Origin: an uncultured Bacteroidales bacterium
Lineage (GTDB): Bacteria; Bacteroidota; Bacteroidia; Bacteroidales; F082
DNA length: 64,000 nucleotides
NCBI GenBank assembly: GCA_937896895.1
Contig: CALBNV010000101.1
Span: 3,630-67,629, forward strand
Direction: 5' to 3'
The position numbers and the translations under genes are program-made. Below are positions 45,165 through 53,895 of the stretch, one piece after another; the first letter of the stretch is position 1, and each line of letters opens with the position of its first letter. Below the pieces are notes generated by a model, which was not told the DNA's origin, made no database searches, and saw only the letters and a program-made list of their open reading frames with translations.

Positions 45165-45240
45165 TTTTAACACAAGTTTCACGAGTTTTTTAACACAAGT
45201 TTTACAAGTTTTTAAACACAAGTTAAACGAGTTTTTTTTG
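45165..45240. repeat. TTTTTAACACAAGTTT tract
   Basis: Three near copies of a word of about 25 bases (AACACAAGTTT, CACGAGTTT) lie between the MATE start and the Gfo/Idh/MocA promoter. No coding signal. Confidence 0.65.
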
Positions 45241-45259
45241 TTTGGAAGTTTTTTTATAG

Positions 45260-45292
45260 TTTGTGATTATTTGTCGAAAAATGTTATCTTTG
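45260..45292 (+). promoter_or_regulatory. Candidate promoter of the Gfo/Idh/MocA gene
   Basis: TTTG at 45260-45263 and TATCTTTG at 45285-45292 are separated by 21 bases, the best -33/-7 pair in the window by the Bacteroidota consensus. The ATG lies 70 bases downstream. Confidence 0.65.
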
Positions 45293-45361
45293 TGAAATTT
45301 TTGAAATCATTCGCTGATTTTAAAAGTTATTTTTAAAATATTGAAAATCAAGTATATAGCC

Positions 45362-46636
45362 ATGAAAAGAAAAGAATTTCTGACTGCGATGGGCGGCTTC
45401 GCCTTGTTCAGCATAGTGCCGAGCAAGGTGCTTGGCGGCCAACGTCATATCGCGCCAAGCGACCAACTCACAAAAGGCATCATCGGCGTCGGCGGAATCG
45501 GACGCTCCGCGCTGCATTTCACCAACGACGAGTCATGCCGTCTGACTGCCATCTGCGACGTTGATTCAAACCACTTGAACGCCGCCAAACAGCAGGCGAA
45601 GGAGAAGCTCGGAGTCAGCGTGAACACCTATCACAACTACCGCGACCTGATCTGCGACCCGAATGTTGACATCGTGCACATCGCGACGCCGCCGCACTGG
45701 CACGGCATCATGGCTGTCGAGGCCGCCAACGCCGGCAAGGATGTCATGTGCGAGAAGCCGATGACACGCACCATCGGCGAGGGCAAGAGAGTCATGGAGG
45801 CGGTGAGACAGAACGGGCGGATCTTCCGCTTGAACACCTGGTTCCGCTTCCAGGACACCTTCTACGGACTCGGCACCACCGTCGAGCCGCTCAAGAAACT
45901 CGTTGACAGTGGACTGCTCGGCTGGCCGCTCAAAGTGACAATATCAGGTTACACAGGCTTCAACTGGAAATTCTTCTGGGTCGGGAAGGAAAACCTTGAA
46001 CCTCAGATAGTCCCGTCGAATCTCGACTATGACTCATGGCTCGGGCCGGCTCCGTACAAGCCTTATAACGAACACCGTACGCATCAGACTTTCCGCGGCT
46101 ATTGGGACTACGACGGCGGCGGTCTGGCCGACATGGGACAGCATTACATCGACCCGGTGCAGTATATCCTGGGCAAGGACAACACGTCGCCGGTGATGGT
46201 CGAGATAGATGCGCCGCAGCAACATCCTGACGCGGTAGGCACCTGGCGCTCAATAAAATACACCTACGATGACGGCTGCCAGATCATCCTCGAAGGCGAA
46301 GACAACGGCGACCCGAAAGCGCCATACATCGAAGGCCCGAAAGGAAAACTCTACAAAGGCTTCGAGTGTACGATACCGAATGTCATGCAACGGCTTCTCG
46401 ACTTCCCAGACCCGGAGCCGCAACGCACCGACTTTCTCGAATGCGTCCGCACACGACAGAAATTCGCACTCAACGAGGAAAACGGCTTCCGCTCGGCGAC
46501 AATCGTAAACATGGGCGTCTGCGCACTCCGGCTCGGCAGAAACCTGAAATTCGACCCGGTAAGAATGAGGTTCGTCGGCGATGACGCCGCCAATCAGCTG
46601 ATTGACCAGCCGATGAGAATGCCGTGGAAGATATGA
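45362..46636 (+). CDS. Gfo/Idh/MocA-family oxidoreductase with export signal
   Basis: A 424-residue NAD(P)-dependent oxidoreductase (start ATG 45362). The Rossmann motif is GIIGVGGIGRSALHF; the EKP motif is MCEKPMTRT, with the catalytic-site HY segment in DMGQHYIDPVQY. The N-terminus MKRKEFLTAMGG looks like a Tat signal in which K-R replaces R-R, then a hydrophobic region ends near S-K-V-L-G-G. Periplasmic members oxidise sugars, including 3-keto sugar formation. The next gene carries a DUF1080 domain, a combination linked to 3-ketoglycoside metabolism. The substrate is unknown. Confidence 0.85.
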   Translation: MKRKEFLTAMGGFALFSIVPSKVLGGQRHIAPSDQLTKGIIGVGGIGRSALHFTNDESCRLTAICDVDSNHLNAAKQQAKEKLGVSVNTYHNYRDLICDPNVDIVHIATPPHWHGIMAVEAANAGKDVMCEKPMTRTIGEGKRVMEAVRQNGRIFRLNTWFRFQDTFYGLGTTVEPLKKLVDSGLLGWPLKVTISGYTGFNWKFFWVGKENLEPQIVPSNLDYDSWLGPAPYKPYNEHRTHQTFRGYWDYDGGGLADMGQHYIDPVQYILGKDNTSPVMVEIDAPQQHPDAVGTWRSIKYTYDDGCQIILEGEDNGDPKAPYIEGPKGKLYKGFECTIPNVMQRLLDFPDPEPQRTDFLECVRTRQKFALNEENGFRSATIVNMGVCALRLGRNLKFDPVRMRFVGDDAANQLIDQPMRMPWKI

Positions 46637-46700
46637 AAGTTTGGAAAGTTATAAAGTTTGGAAAGTTATAAAGTAGAAAGTTATAAAGTAGAAAGTTATT
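46633..46700. repeat. AAGTTATAAAGT tract after the Gfo/Idh/MocA gene
   Basis: About seven copies of AAAGTTATAAAGT-like words start at the Gfo/Idh/MocA stop codon (TGA, 46634-46636) and run to the next gene. Confidence 0.75.
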
Positions 46701-46704
46701 GAAA

Positions 46705-49488
46705 ATGAATAAAATAATGAAAAAAATATCGGTTGTCGTCGCTTTTCTTCTGATGATGACACCTTATATTATTATTGCGCAGACTGACAGTCGCAACAGA
46801 GTTGCTTCGACGATAATCGCGGATGCGCTGAATTCGCTGCCGGCAAATGATAAAGCCACCGAAAACAAGTTGATGTTGGAAATCATAGATATTGGTCCTG
46901 AAGGTGTTACGGATCTGGCAAAAATGTTGAAACCGTCGTCTGTCGGCGGAAATGCCAAGATTGAATACGCCCTCGACGGACTCTGCGATTTCGTGTCGGA
47001 CCCAAATAACAGACATTATAAGAAAGTCGTTTCTGATGGTTTGTTTGATGCTTTGGATGTTGTTGAAAATGAGGAGATTAAAATATATCTCATCTCTTTG
47101 TTCCAGAATTTCGGTGATGTCAGGGATGCTGATAGATTGATGAAATATACAGAAAATAACGCTCTTTTTGAGATGATTATGCAGACATTGGCGTCGATCC
47201 CGGGAACAAGACGAAATGTTGAGGAAATCGCAAATAAGTGTGATGCCAATCAAAGGTGTGCGACCGCATACGCCATTGCAAATCAGAGAATTAGGAGCTG
47301 CGAAGATATTCTTATTCAGTGGCTTGACGGTGCTGATGTCAAGACGCAGGAGGCCGTGTATTACGCGTTGTCGGTTGTCGGCGGCGATAAATCGCTGAAA
47401 CTGCTTTCCGCAAAGGCCAAGTCGTTGAAATACAACTATGATTTGACTGATGCGACAGCCTCGTATGTAAGACTTCTTGGAAAATATGCGGCGAAGAAAG
47501 ATACCGCCGTCGTCGAGAATGGCACGGCGAAGATGCTTAAGTCGAAAAACACTAACATAAACATCGCCGCCATGAATCTGCTCGTTCAGACGAAAGGCGA
47601 TGCCGCTGTTGAGATGTTGCTTAAGTCGTTGAAAAACAAAGACAAACAGGTGCGGATGGCGGCTCTCGACCTCCTGAAGCCATACGCCGACTCGTTGGTG
47701 TGCGCTGATGTGGTGAAAGTCTTGAACAGGAAAAACACCGTGGCAGAGGCGGTGGCGTGGCTCGGCGATGTGAAATGCGCCACACAGATGCAATTCCTTG
47801 AAGACCAGTTGGTTTCAAAGAGCTATGAAGTGGTCGCAGCTGCAATCGTATCGCTTGTGAATATTGGCGACAAAGACGGGATGATGGCGATACTTCCACT
47901 GTTCGGCACTGAATATCAGCCTGCTATAAAATCCGCATTGATTTCCACAAAGAACGACTACAAAGAAGTTGTTTACGCGGCTCTCGAAGGCACCGACCAG
48001 CAGAAGATCGCTGCACTGAATATACTTGAGTCAAGGTCACTGCCGCCGGCGCAAAATATGGTTAAACGTCTGATGAAGTCTGAAAATCAGCAAGTTAAGG
48101 ATGCGGCATATAAGGCTCTGAAAGGCGTGTGCAATGTCGGCAGCGCCGATTATCTGCGTGAATTGCTGCAAACGGTTGCTGGCAAATATGTTGAAGACGT
48201 GCAGGCGGCGACCATGAAGTCGATGGCCAATGCGACTCCGGCGGTCAAAGAGAAATACGTGACCTTGCTGAAATATGTGAGTCCCGAAATAATGCCACGA
48301 TATTACAAGATCTTTGCATATCTGAACGACAGTCTGAGCATCACGAAACTGATGGCTGGCTATAAGTCGGCAACGACACGTAATGAGGCTCTGGATGCGT
48401 TGCTTTCCATTGATAATGTGAATCTTGCAGATACATTGTACAATATCGGAATCAATGACAAAGCTAATATGGAGAGAATAATGAAACGTTACGTGTATCT
48501 GATTGACAAGTCGGAAAGACCGGCGATGGATAAGCTGAACTCATACAGACTTGTGCTCGGACTGAATCCGAAAGCCGATGTTAAAAATCAGATTATCAAA
48601 TACATGGAGGCGACACAGTTGTACCAGAGTATAGTCATTGCATCGTATTACCTTGATGATGAAGAGACGGCGCAACAGGCAGCCAACACTATTGTGAATA
48701 TCGCGACAAGACATCCTGAGTTTAACGGACAGGAAATCACAGATTTGCTCCTGAGAATCAAGGATATACTGAACGACGGCGATGCGATGTACAAGAGGAC
48801 GCAGATTGACGAGCATCTCAAGAAGATCGCGCAGACCCCGAAATTCGAGCTTTCTGATGATGAAAAAGCGGAAGGCTTCGTGGTCTTGTTCGACGGCACT
48901 AATCTCGACAAATGGGTTGGCGACAAAAACGGTTACATTATCCAAAACGGAAACATCTATGTGTCAGCGGATTACGGCAATGAGGGCAACCTTTACACTG
49001 CCGACGAATATTCCGACTTCGTGTATCGTTTCGAGTTTTGCTTCATGCGTCCGGGTGTCAATAACGGCGTGGGAATCAGAACGCCGATGAACGTTGATGC
49101 GGCGTATTATGGCATGGAGATTCAGATCCTCGACCACGACGACCCGATTTACGCCGGTCTCCGCGAATATCAGGTGCACGGCTCGGTCTATGGCGTCATC
49201 CCTGCAAAGCGGGTGAAGTTCCCTGAACTCGGCACATGGAACACGGAGGAGATTTATGCCAAAGGCGACCATATCCGCGTGACTGTCAACGGCGAAGTGA
49301 TTGTCGATGGTGATATCAGAAAAGCTTGCAATGGGCGGGCCGTCGCTCCCGAAGGAAAGAAAAACGCCAAATCGGGCACGATCGACCAAAACAACCATCC
49401 TGGCTTATTTAATAAATCCGGGAAAATCAGTTTCTGCGGTCACGGCGAAGGCCTCTTGATTCGTAACGTAAGAGTTAAAGAATTGTAA
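46705..49488 (+). CDS. HEAT-repeat protein with C-terminal 3-keto-disaccharide hydrolase (DUF1080) domain
   Basis: A 927-residue exported protein (start ATG 46705; signal ending I-I-I-A-Q). The first ~700 residues are armadillo/HEAT-like helical repeats with ALDGLCDFV, ALDLLKPYAD and similar units. The last ~200 residues form a DUF1080 domain (FVVLFDGTNLDKWVGD ... GIRTPMNVDAAYYGMEIQILD ... VTVNGEVIVDGD ... KSGKISFCGHGEGLLIRNVRVKEL, each quoted part short). DUF1080 proteins hydrolyse 3-keto-glycosides, or bind glycans. The oxidoreductase gene before it fits a 3-keto-sugar pathway. HEAT repeats may anchor partners. Confidence 0.82.
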   Translation: MNKIMKKISVVVAFLLMMTPYIIIAQTDSRNRVASTIIADALNSLPANDKATENKLMLEIIDIGPEGVTDLAKMLKPSSVGGNAKIEYALDGLCDFVSDPNNRHYKKVVSDGLFDALDVVENEEIKIYLISLFQNFGDVRDADRLMKYTENNALFEMIMQTLASIPGTRRNVEEIANKCDANQRCATAYAIANQRIRSCEDILIQWLDGADVKTQEAVYYALSVVGGDKSLKLLSAKAKSLKYNYDLTDATASYVRLLGKYAAKKDTAVVENGTAKMLKSKNTNINIAAMNLLVQTKGDAAVEMLLKSLKNKDKQVRMAALDLLKPYADSLVCADVVKVLNRKNTVAEAVAWLGDVKCATQMQFLEDQLVSKSYEVVAAAIVSLVNIGDKDGMMAILPLFGTEYQPAIKSALISTKNDYKEVVYAALEGTDQQKIAALNILESRSLPPAQNMVKRLMKSENQQVKDAAYKALKGVCNVGSADYLRELLQTVAGKYVEDVQAATMKSMANATPAVKEKYVTLLKYVSPEIMPRYYKIFAYLNDSLSITKLMAGYKSATTRNEALDALLSIDNVNLADTLYNIGINDKANMERIMKRYVYLIDKSERPAMDKLNSYRLVLGLNPKADVKNQIIKYMEATQLYQSIVIASYYLDDEETAQQAANTIVNIATRHPEFNGQEITDLLLRIKDILNDGDAMYKRTQIDEHLKKIAQTPKFELSDDEKAEGFVVLFDGTNLDKWVGDKNGYIIQNGNIYVSADYGNEGNLYTADEYSDFVYRFEFCFMRPGVNNGVGIRTPMNVDAAYYGMEIQILDHDDPIYAGLREYQVHGSVYGVIPAKRVKFPELGTWNTEEIYAKGDHIRVTVNGEVIVDGDIRKACNGRAVAPEGKKNAKSGTIDQNNHPGLFNKSGKISFCGHGEGLLIRNVRVKEL

Positions 49489-49489
49489 T

Positions 49490-50299
49490 TTGAAACTTAA
49501 ACATCTGATAATCATATTGTTTTTGTCTGCCTGTCAGATTGTGAACGGGCAGACAAATGTCGTCATGCTTGACGAAATCGACTTCAACGACACGACCCTG
49601 ATCGGAAATGAAAAATTCACCTCGGCGATATTGGATTATATCTCGTTGGAACAGGACACAACGAAGTCGGCGCAAAATCAGATTTATGATGTTATTTTCG
49701 CTGTCGATGACGTGCTGTCACGCTGTCAGGTTTTTGAGATGTATAAGTTTGTATATCAATATCTTATATATGGTTTCTCGGAGCTTGGCGTGAATCAGGT
49801 CGTCGATTACATGATGCGGCTGCCTTACATTGAGACACTTGGCCTGAGCGATGACGAACTTGATGAAATGCGAGACATGGCGGAATCGTACAGCCGGGTG
49901 AAAATCGGAGTCAAAGCACCTGAAATTCATGCATATACAATAGATAAACAGGATTTTAAACTCGAAAGCGTCAGCGCAGAATACACAATCTTGATGTTCT
50001 GGTCGGCGAAGTGTCCGCATTGCCGTGACTTTATTTCGGAGCTTGGTACGTATCTCTCTGATAAACAAAATGTTGCATTTGTCAATGTCTGTGTCGTCGG
50101 AAAAAAGAAAGTCGCACGGAGAATCATGAGAAGGGCGAAAATTGATGGTCATACAATCTGTGACGGGCTGGAATGGTCTTCGCCGATTGTCAACGACTAC
50201 GCCGTCGATATGACACCATCGCTGTTTCTGTTGGACGAAAACAAGGTTATCATTGCGAAACCATTTGATATAGAAGAAATTGAGCGGAAAATTAAATAG
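49490..50299 (+). CDS. Exported thioredoxin-like protein (TlpA/ResA type)
   Basis: A 269-residue protein with a signal peptide and, after a helical N-terminal domain (about 30-135), a thioredoxin fold with the active-site CPHC (FWSAKCPHCRDF) and cis-Pro segment DMTPSLFLLD. The start codon is TTG at 49490, 1 base after the previous stop; no nearby ATG fits the signal peptide. TlpA-like proteins exchange disulfides in the periplasm. It overlaps the following gene's upstream region and is co-directional with the GH3 gene. Confidence 0.83.
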   Translation: MKLKHLIIILFLSACQIVNGQTNVVMLDEIDFNDTTLIGNEKFTSAILDYISLEQDTTKSAQNQIYDVIFAVDDVLSRCQVFEMYKFVYQYLIYGFSELGVNQVVDYMMRLPYIETLGLSDDELDEMRDMAESYSRVKIGVKAPEIHAYTIDKQDFKLESVSAEYTILMFWSAKCPHCRDFISELGTYLSDKQNVAFVNVCVVGKKKVARRIMRRAKIDGHTICDGLEWSSPIVNDYAVDMTPSLFLLDENKVIIAKPFDIEEIERKIK

Positions 50300-50309
50300 T
50301 TGTTTTATC

Positions 50310-53189
50310 ATGAAAAAGTTATTTTTGTCAGTCGTCGTCACGTTGTTGTGTTATGCCGCGTTTGCGCAAAATGAAGAGGACCGCTGGGTCGATTCGGTGT
50401 ATAATTCGATGAGCGTTGAGCGTCGCGTCGGGCAGTTGCTCAATGTGCGCGCGAATTATCCGAATAAAGCCTGTTTGTCTGATATTCAATTACTTGTGGA
50501 AAAATATGGCATCGGTGGAATGACGTTTTTCCGAACCGATGCGACGCCGTTGCTTGAGCAGACGAACAAGTTTCAGTCGCTTTCTGACATTCCGCTCATG
50601 ATTGCCATCGACGGCGAATGGGGATTAGGAATGCGTTTGAATGACGGCATCTCGTATCCTTATCAGATGACACTCGGAGCCATTCAGAATCAGGAACTTA
50701 TAACCGAAATGGGCGTTCAGGTGGCCGAACAGTGCCGTCGTCTTGGAATAAACATCGACTTCGCCCCCGACATCGATGTCAACAACGAGGCGAAAAACCC
50801 GGTCATCGGGATGCGCAGTTTCGGCGAGGACCCTCGGCAGGTGGCGGAACGCGGGACGAGATACGCGCTCGCCCTTCAGGAAAACGGCGTGCTGCCGACG
50901 ATGAAGCATTTCCCCGGACATGGCGACACGAAAACCGATTCGCACGAGACGCTGCCGAAAGTTGACAAGCCGCTTTCCGAAGTGAAGAAAATCGAGCTGT
51001 ATCCGTTTGAATATCTGATAGATAAAGGTGTCTGCGGCGCAATGGTCGGCCATCTCTACCTGCCTGCAATAGAGCCGGAAAATAACACTTCTTCTTCGCT
51101 GTCGCAAAACGTTGTGACAAAGTTGCTTAAAGAGGAGATGGGCTTCGACGGACTCATTTTCACCGACGCTCTCGAAATGAAAGGCGCTCATAAGAATCTG
51201 AACCCAGATGAGGTCGGCCTGATGGCTCTGCTTGCCGGAAACGACGTCCTGCTGATGCCGATCAATCCTGAAAATACAATTGAAATCATTGTCAATGCCA
51301 TTGATAATCCGACAGTTGCGAATAGGGTGGAGGAGAGCTGCAAGAAAATCCTGCGTGTGAAATATCGAATGGGATTGAACCATTACAAGCCGCAGCCCGT
51401 TGAATCGGCGGTAAATGATATTAACCAGATAAAATATTATAACTTTAGACAAAGACTTTATAATGAAGCTGTTACGATGCTTCGTAATAAAAATGAAGTT
51501 CTGCCGCTTGATGCTGATTCAAAAATTGCAGTCGTGACAATAGGTGAAGAATGCTATATGTCTAAGATATTGAAAAACAACAAGATAAACGCAGTTGGTT
51601 ATGTTTTCAATCCCGACGAAAACCAAAAAGATTGTGACAATCTTTTGGAAAAGCTGAAATATTATGACTATGTGATTGTTAATGTCAGGAATACTTCGAT
51701 ATTTGCGTCAAAGGATTTCGGGATCAAGAAAGAAACGGTGACTTTCGTTGAGAAACTATCCAAGCAAAACAAACTGATTTTCAATCTGTTCGCTTGTCCT
51801 TACGCACTTGCGAAGTTCAAATTCAAAACGGAACCTGTAGCGATATTAGTTGGTTACGAAGACCGTGCGGAGGCCGTGAACGCCGTGGCTGATGTCATTG
51901 CCGGGCGACTGAACCCTTCCGGCAAACTGCCTGTCACGATAAACAAAAAGTATAAAGCTGGCACCGGCTACGGCTTTAGGGAGATGCTTACGCCTGAGAC
52001 ATTGCCTATATCATTGATTGATAACGATTTCATAAGAAAGATTGACTCTGTCGCGCAAGACGGCATCGACATGAAAGCCTATCCTGGCTGCCAGATTATC
52101 GCGTTGAAAGACGGCGAAATAATTTACGAAAAGAATTTCGGCTATTTCACATACGATTCAACGCACCTCGTGACAAGCGACGACGTCTATGACATCGCGT
52201 CGCTGACAAAGGTCTTCGCGACGACTTTCGCAATTATGAAACTGTATGATGAACATAAAATCAGTCTTGACGCGAAGCTGTCCGACTATTTCCCGTATCT
52301 GAAATCGACCGACAAGGGAAATCTCAAACTCATTGAGATTATGACGCATCAAGCCGGCCTGACGCCTTGGTTGCCATTGTGTTATATGACAATGAAAGAC
52401 GGCAAGATTGACAGCAAACTGTATCGGAAAAGCATTGATGAGAATCACACGGTGAGAGTGGCGGAAGGTATGTATCTTGAAAATGACTTTGATTTTCAGT
52501 TGTTTGACACAATAAAAGTCTCAAAGCTTGGTGACAAGAAATACAAATATAGTGACATCGGCTTTTATTTCTTGCCGAAAATAGTGGAGATGGTGGCCAA
52601 CAAACCGTTTGAGGCGTATTTGCGGGAGAATTTCTACGAGCCTCTCGGACTCAAACATATTTTCTACAAACCGTTGAACCACATTGAGAGACAGAACATT
52701 GCACCGACGGAAAACGACACGTGTTTCAGGATGCAGCTGCTTCAAGGCGATGTACATGACCAGATGGCTGCCTTATTCGGCGGTGTCAGCGGTCATGCCG
52801 GGCTTTTCGCCAACGCGCGAGACCTCGCGGTGATGATGCAACTGCTTGTGAATGAAGGATATGCAAATGGCAGGCAGTTCATTTCGGAATATACGATTCA
52901 AAAATTCACGAGTGCGCCATACGTCGAAAACATGAACCGCCGCGGCATCGGCTTCGACAAGCCGGAAGTTGACCCGGAAGTGAAGTTCTACACTCCGGCG
53001 AAACAGTCGTCGATGCGTAGCTTCGGACACACTGGTTTCACCGGCACTTTCGCGTGGGCCGACCCTGAAAATCAGTTGGTTGTGATTTTCCTGTCGAACC
53101 GCGTCTATCCCGACGCGTCAAACAACAAGCTGTCGCAGAACGACATCAGGACGAAGATACACGAGCTGTTCTATGAGGCTGTGAAATAA
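50310..53189 (+). CDS. GH3 beta-N-acetylglucosaminidase fused to a serine hydrolase (beta-lactamase-like)
   Basis: A 959-residue exported enzyme (start ATG 50310; signal ending Y-A-A-F-A-Q). The first ~360 residues are a GH3 domain with MKHFPGHGDT (catalytic His segment) and LIFTDALEMKGA (nucleophile Asp). A GH3 C-terminal domain follows (about 380-560), then a beta-lactamase/penicillin-binding-fold serine hydrolase (about 570-959) with SLTKVFATT (S-x-x-K), YSDIGFYF (Y-x-D) and HTGFTGT. GH3 NagZ-like domains cut muropeptides; the fused hydrolase may be a peptidase or esterase. It fits a peptidoglycan-recycling role with anmK. Confidence 0.9.
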   Translation: MKKLFLSVVVTLLCYAAFAQNEEDRWVDSVYNSMSVERRVGQLLNVRANYPNKACLSDIQLLVEKYGIGGMTFFRTDATPLLEQTNKFQSLSDIPLMIAIDGEWGLGMRLNDGISYPYQMTLGAIQNQELITEMGVQVAEQCRRLGINIDFAPDIDVNNEAKNPVIGMRSFGEDPRQVAERGTRYALALQENGVLPTMKHFPGHGDTKTDSHETLPKVDKPLSEVKKIELYPFEYLIDKGVCGAMVGHLYLPAIEPENNTSSSLSQNVVTKLLKEEMGFDGLIFTDALEMKGAHKNLNPDEVGLMALLAGNDVLLMPINPENTIEIIVNAIDNPTVANRVEESCKKILRVKYRMGLNHYKPQPVESAVNDINQIKYYNFRQRLYNEAVTMLRNKNEVLPLDADSKIAVVTIGEECYMSKILKNNKINAVGYVFNPDENQKDCDNLLEKLKYYDYVIVNVRNTSIFASKDFGIKKETVTFVEKLSKQNKLIFNLFACPYALAKFKFKTEPVAILVGYEDRAEAVNAVADVIAGRLNPSGKLPVTINKKYKAGTGYGFREMLTPETLPISLIDNDFIRKIDSVAQDGIDMKAYPGCQIIALKDGEIIYEKNFGYFTYDSTHLVTSDDVYDIASLTKVFATTFAIMKLYDEHKISLDAKLSDYFPYLKSTDKGNLKLIEIMTHQAGLTPWLPLCYMTMKDGKIDSKLYRKSIDENHTVRVAEGMYLENDFDFQLFDTIKVSKLGDKKYKYSDIGFYFLPKIVEMVANKPFEAYLRENFYEPLGLKHIFYKPLNHIERQNIAPTENDTCFRMQLLQGDVHDQMAALFGGVSGHAGLFANARDLAVMMQLLVNEGYANGRQFISEYTIQKFTSAPYVENMNRRGIGFDKPEVDPEVKFYTPAKQSSMRSFGHTGFTGTFAWADPENQLVVIFLSNRVYPDASNNKLSQNDIRTKIHELFYEAVK

Positions 53190-53792
53190 TCAGTTGTCGT
53201 TCGGGTCAACAGGGAAACTGTTCCAAAACCTGTATCTCCCGCCCAAGTTCTGAACAAAGACGCTCCACATTTCCGAAGGGTTCGTCTTTAGTATCAATTT
53301 TGTAGGTATGTCGTTGACAATCCATGAGTTGCGTTGCAATTCGCCTCTCAACTGCCCGGCGTCCCATCCGGCGTAGCCGATGTAGAAACGTATGTCGTAT
53401 TTCGTGATGAGACCTTCCCTTATCAATGCCTTGACCGCGTTGAAGTTGCCGCTCCAGTAAAGGCCTTCTCTGACTTCATAAGAATCAGGGATCATCACCC
53501 CGAGCGTGTGTATGAAGAAGACGCTGTCGGTGGCAACTGGCCCGCCAAGGTAAATGTCTCCGTCAAAAACAGGGAAATCGTTAATTATATCGTTGATCTT
53601 CAATGATAAACGCTTGTTGATGATGACACCTAAACTGCCGGTTTCATCATCGTTGTCAACAATAAGAATCACCGAACGGCCAAAATATAAGTCATTAAAA
53701 AAAGGTTCTGAAATAAGGACATCGCCTGTCTTCACGTTAAGCGTGTTGCTTTTTATCTGAAAAAAATCCTTTTCCTTCATCTTGAAAATCAT
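53190..53792 (-). CDS. YqgE/AlgH family protein
   Basis: A 200-residue protein of the UPF0301 family. Signature segments are GDVLISEPFFNDLYFGRSVILIV (in parts), DNDDETGSLGVIINK, LGGPVATDSVFFIH, and GYAGWDAGQLRGEL, all as in YqgE. The function is uncertain. Its stop codon directly abuts the stop of the facing GH3 gene with no gap. An in-frame ATG lies at 53780. Confidence 0.92.
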   Translation of the reverse strand: MIFKMKEKDFFQIKSNTLNVKTGDVLISEPFFNDLYFGRSVILIVDNDDETGSLGVIINKRLSLKINDIINDFPVFDGDIYLGGPVATDSVFFIHTLGVMIPDSYEVREGLYWSGNFNAVKALIREGLITKYDIRFYIGYAGWDAGQLRGELQRNSWIVNDIPTKLILKTNPSEMWSVFVQNLGGRYRFWNSFPVDPNDN

Positions 53793-53895
53793 ATAGTTTC
53801 ACAATCGAAAAATATTTTGTTATATATGTGGCTCGTAATGATTAAATGCTTAATTTTGTGCGTTTTATATTTAAAATTTAACAAGAGAATAACCT

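Noticed and set aside
46696..47793. A 365-codon minus-strand frame across the HEAT gene
   Set aside because: Antisense shadow of the HEAT-repeat region; no start signal or family pattern.
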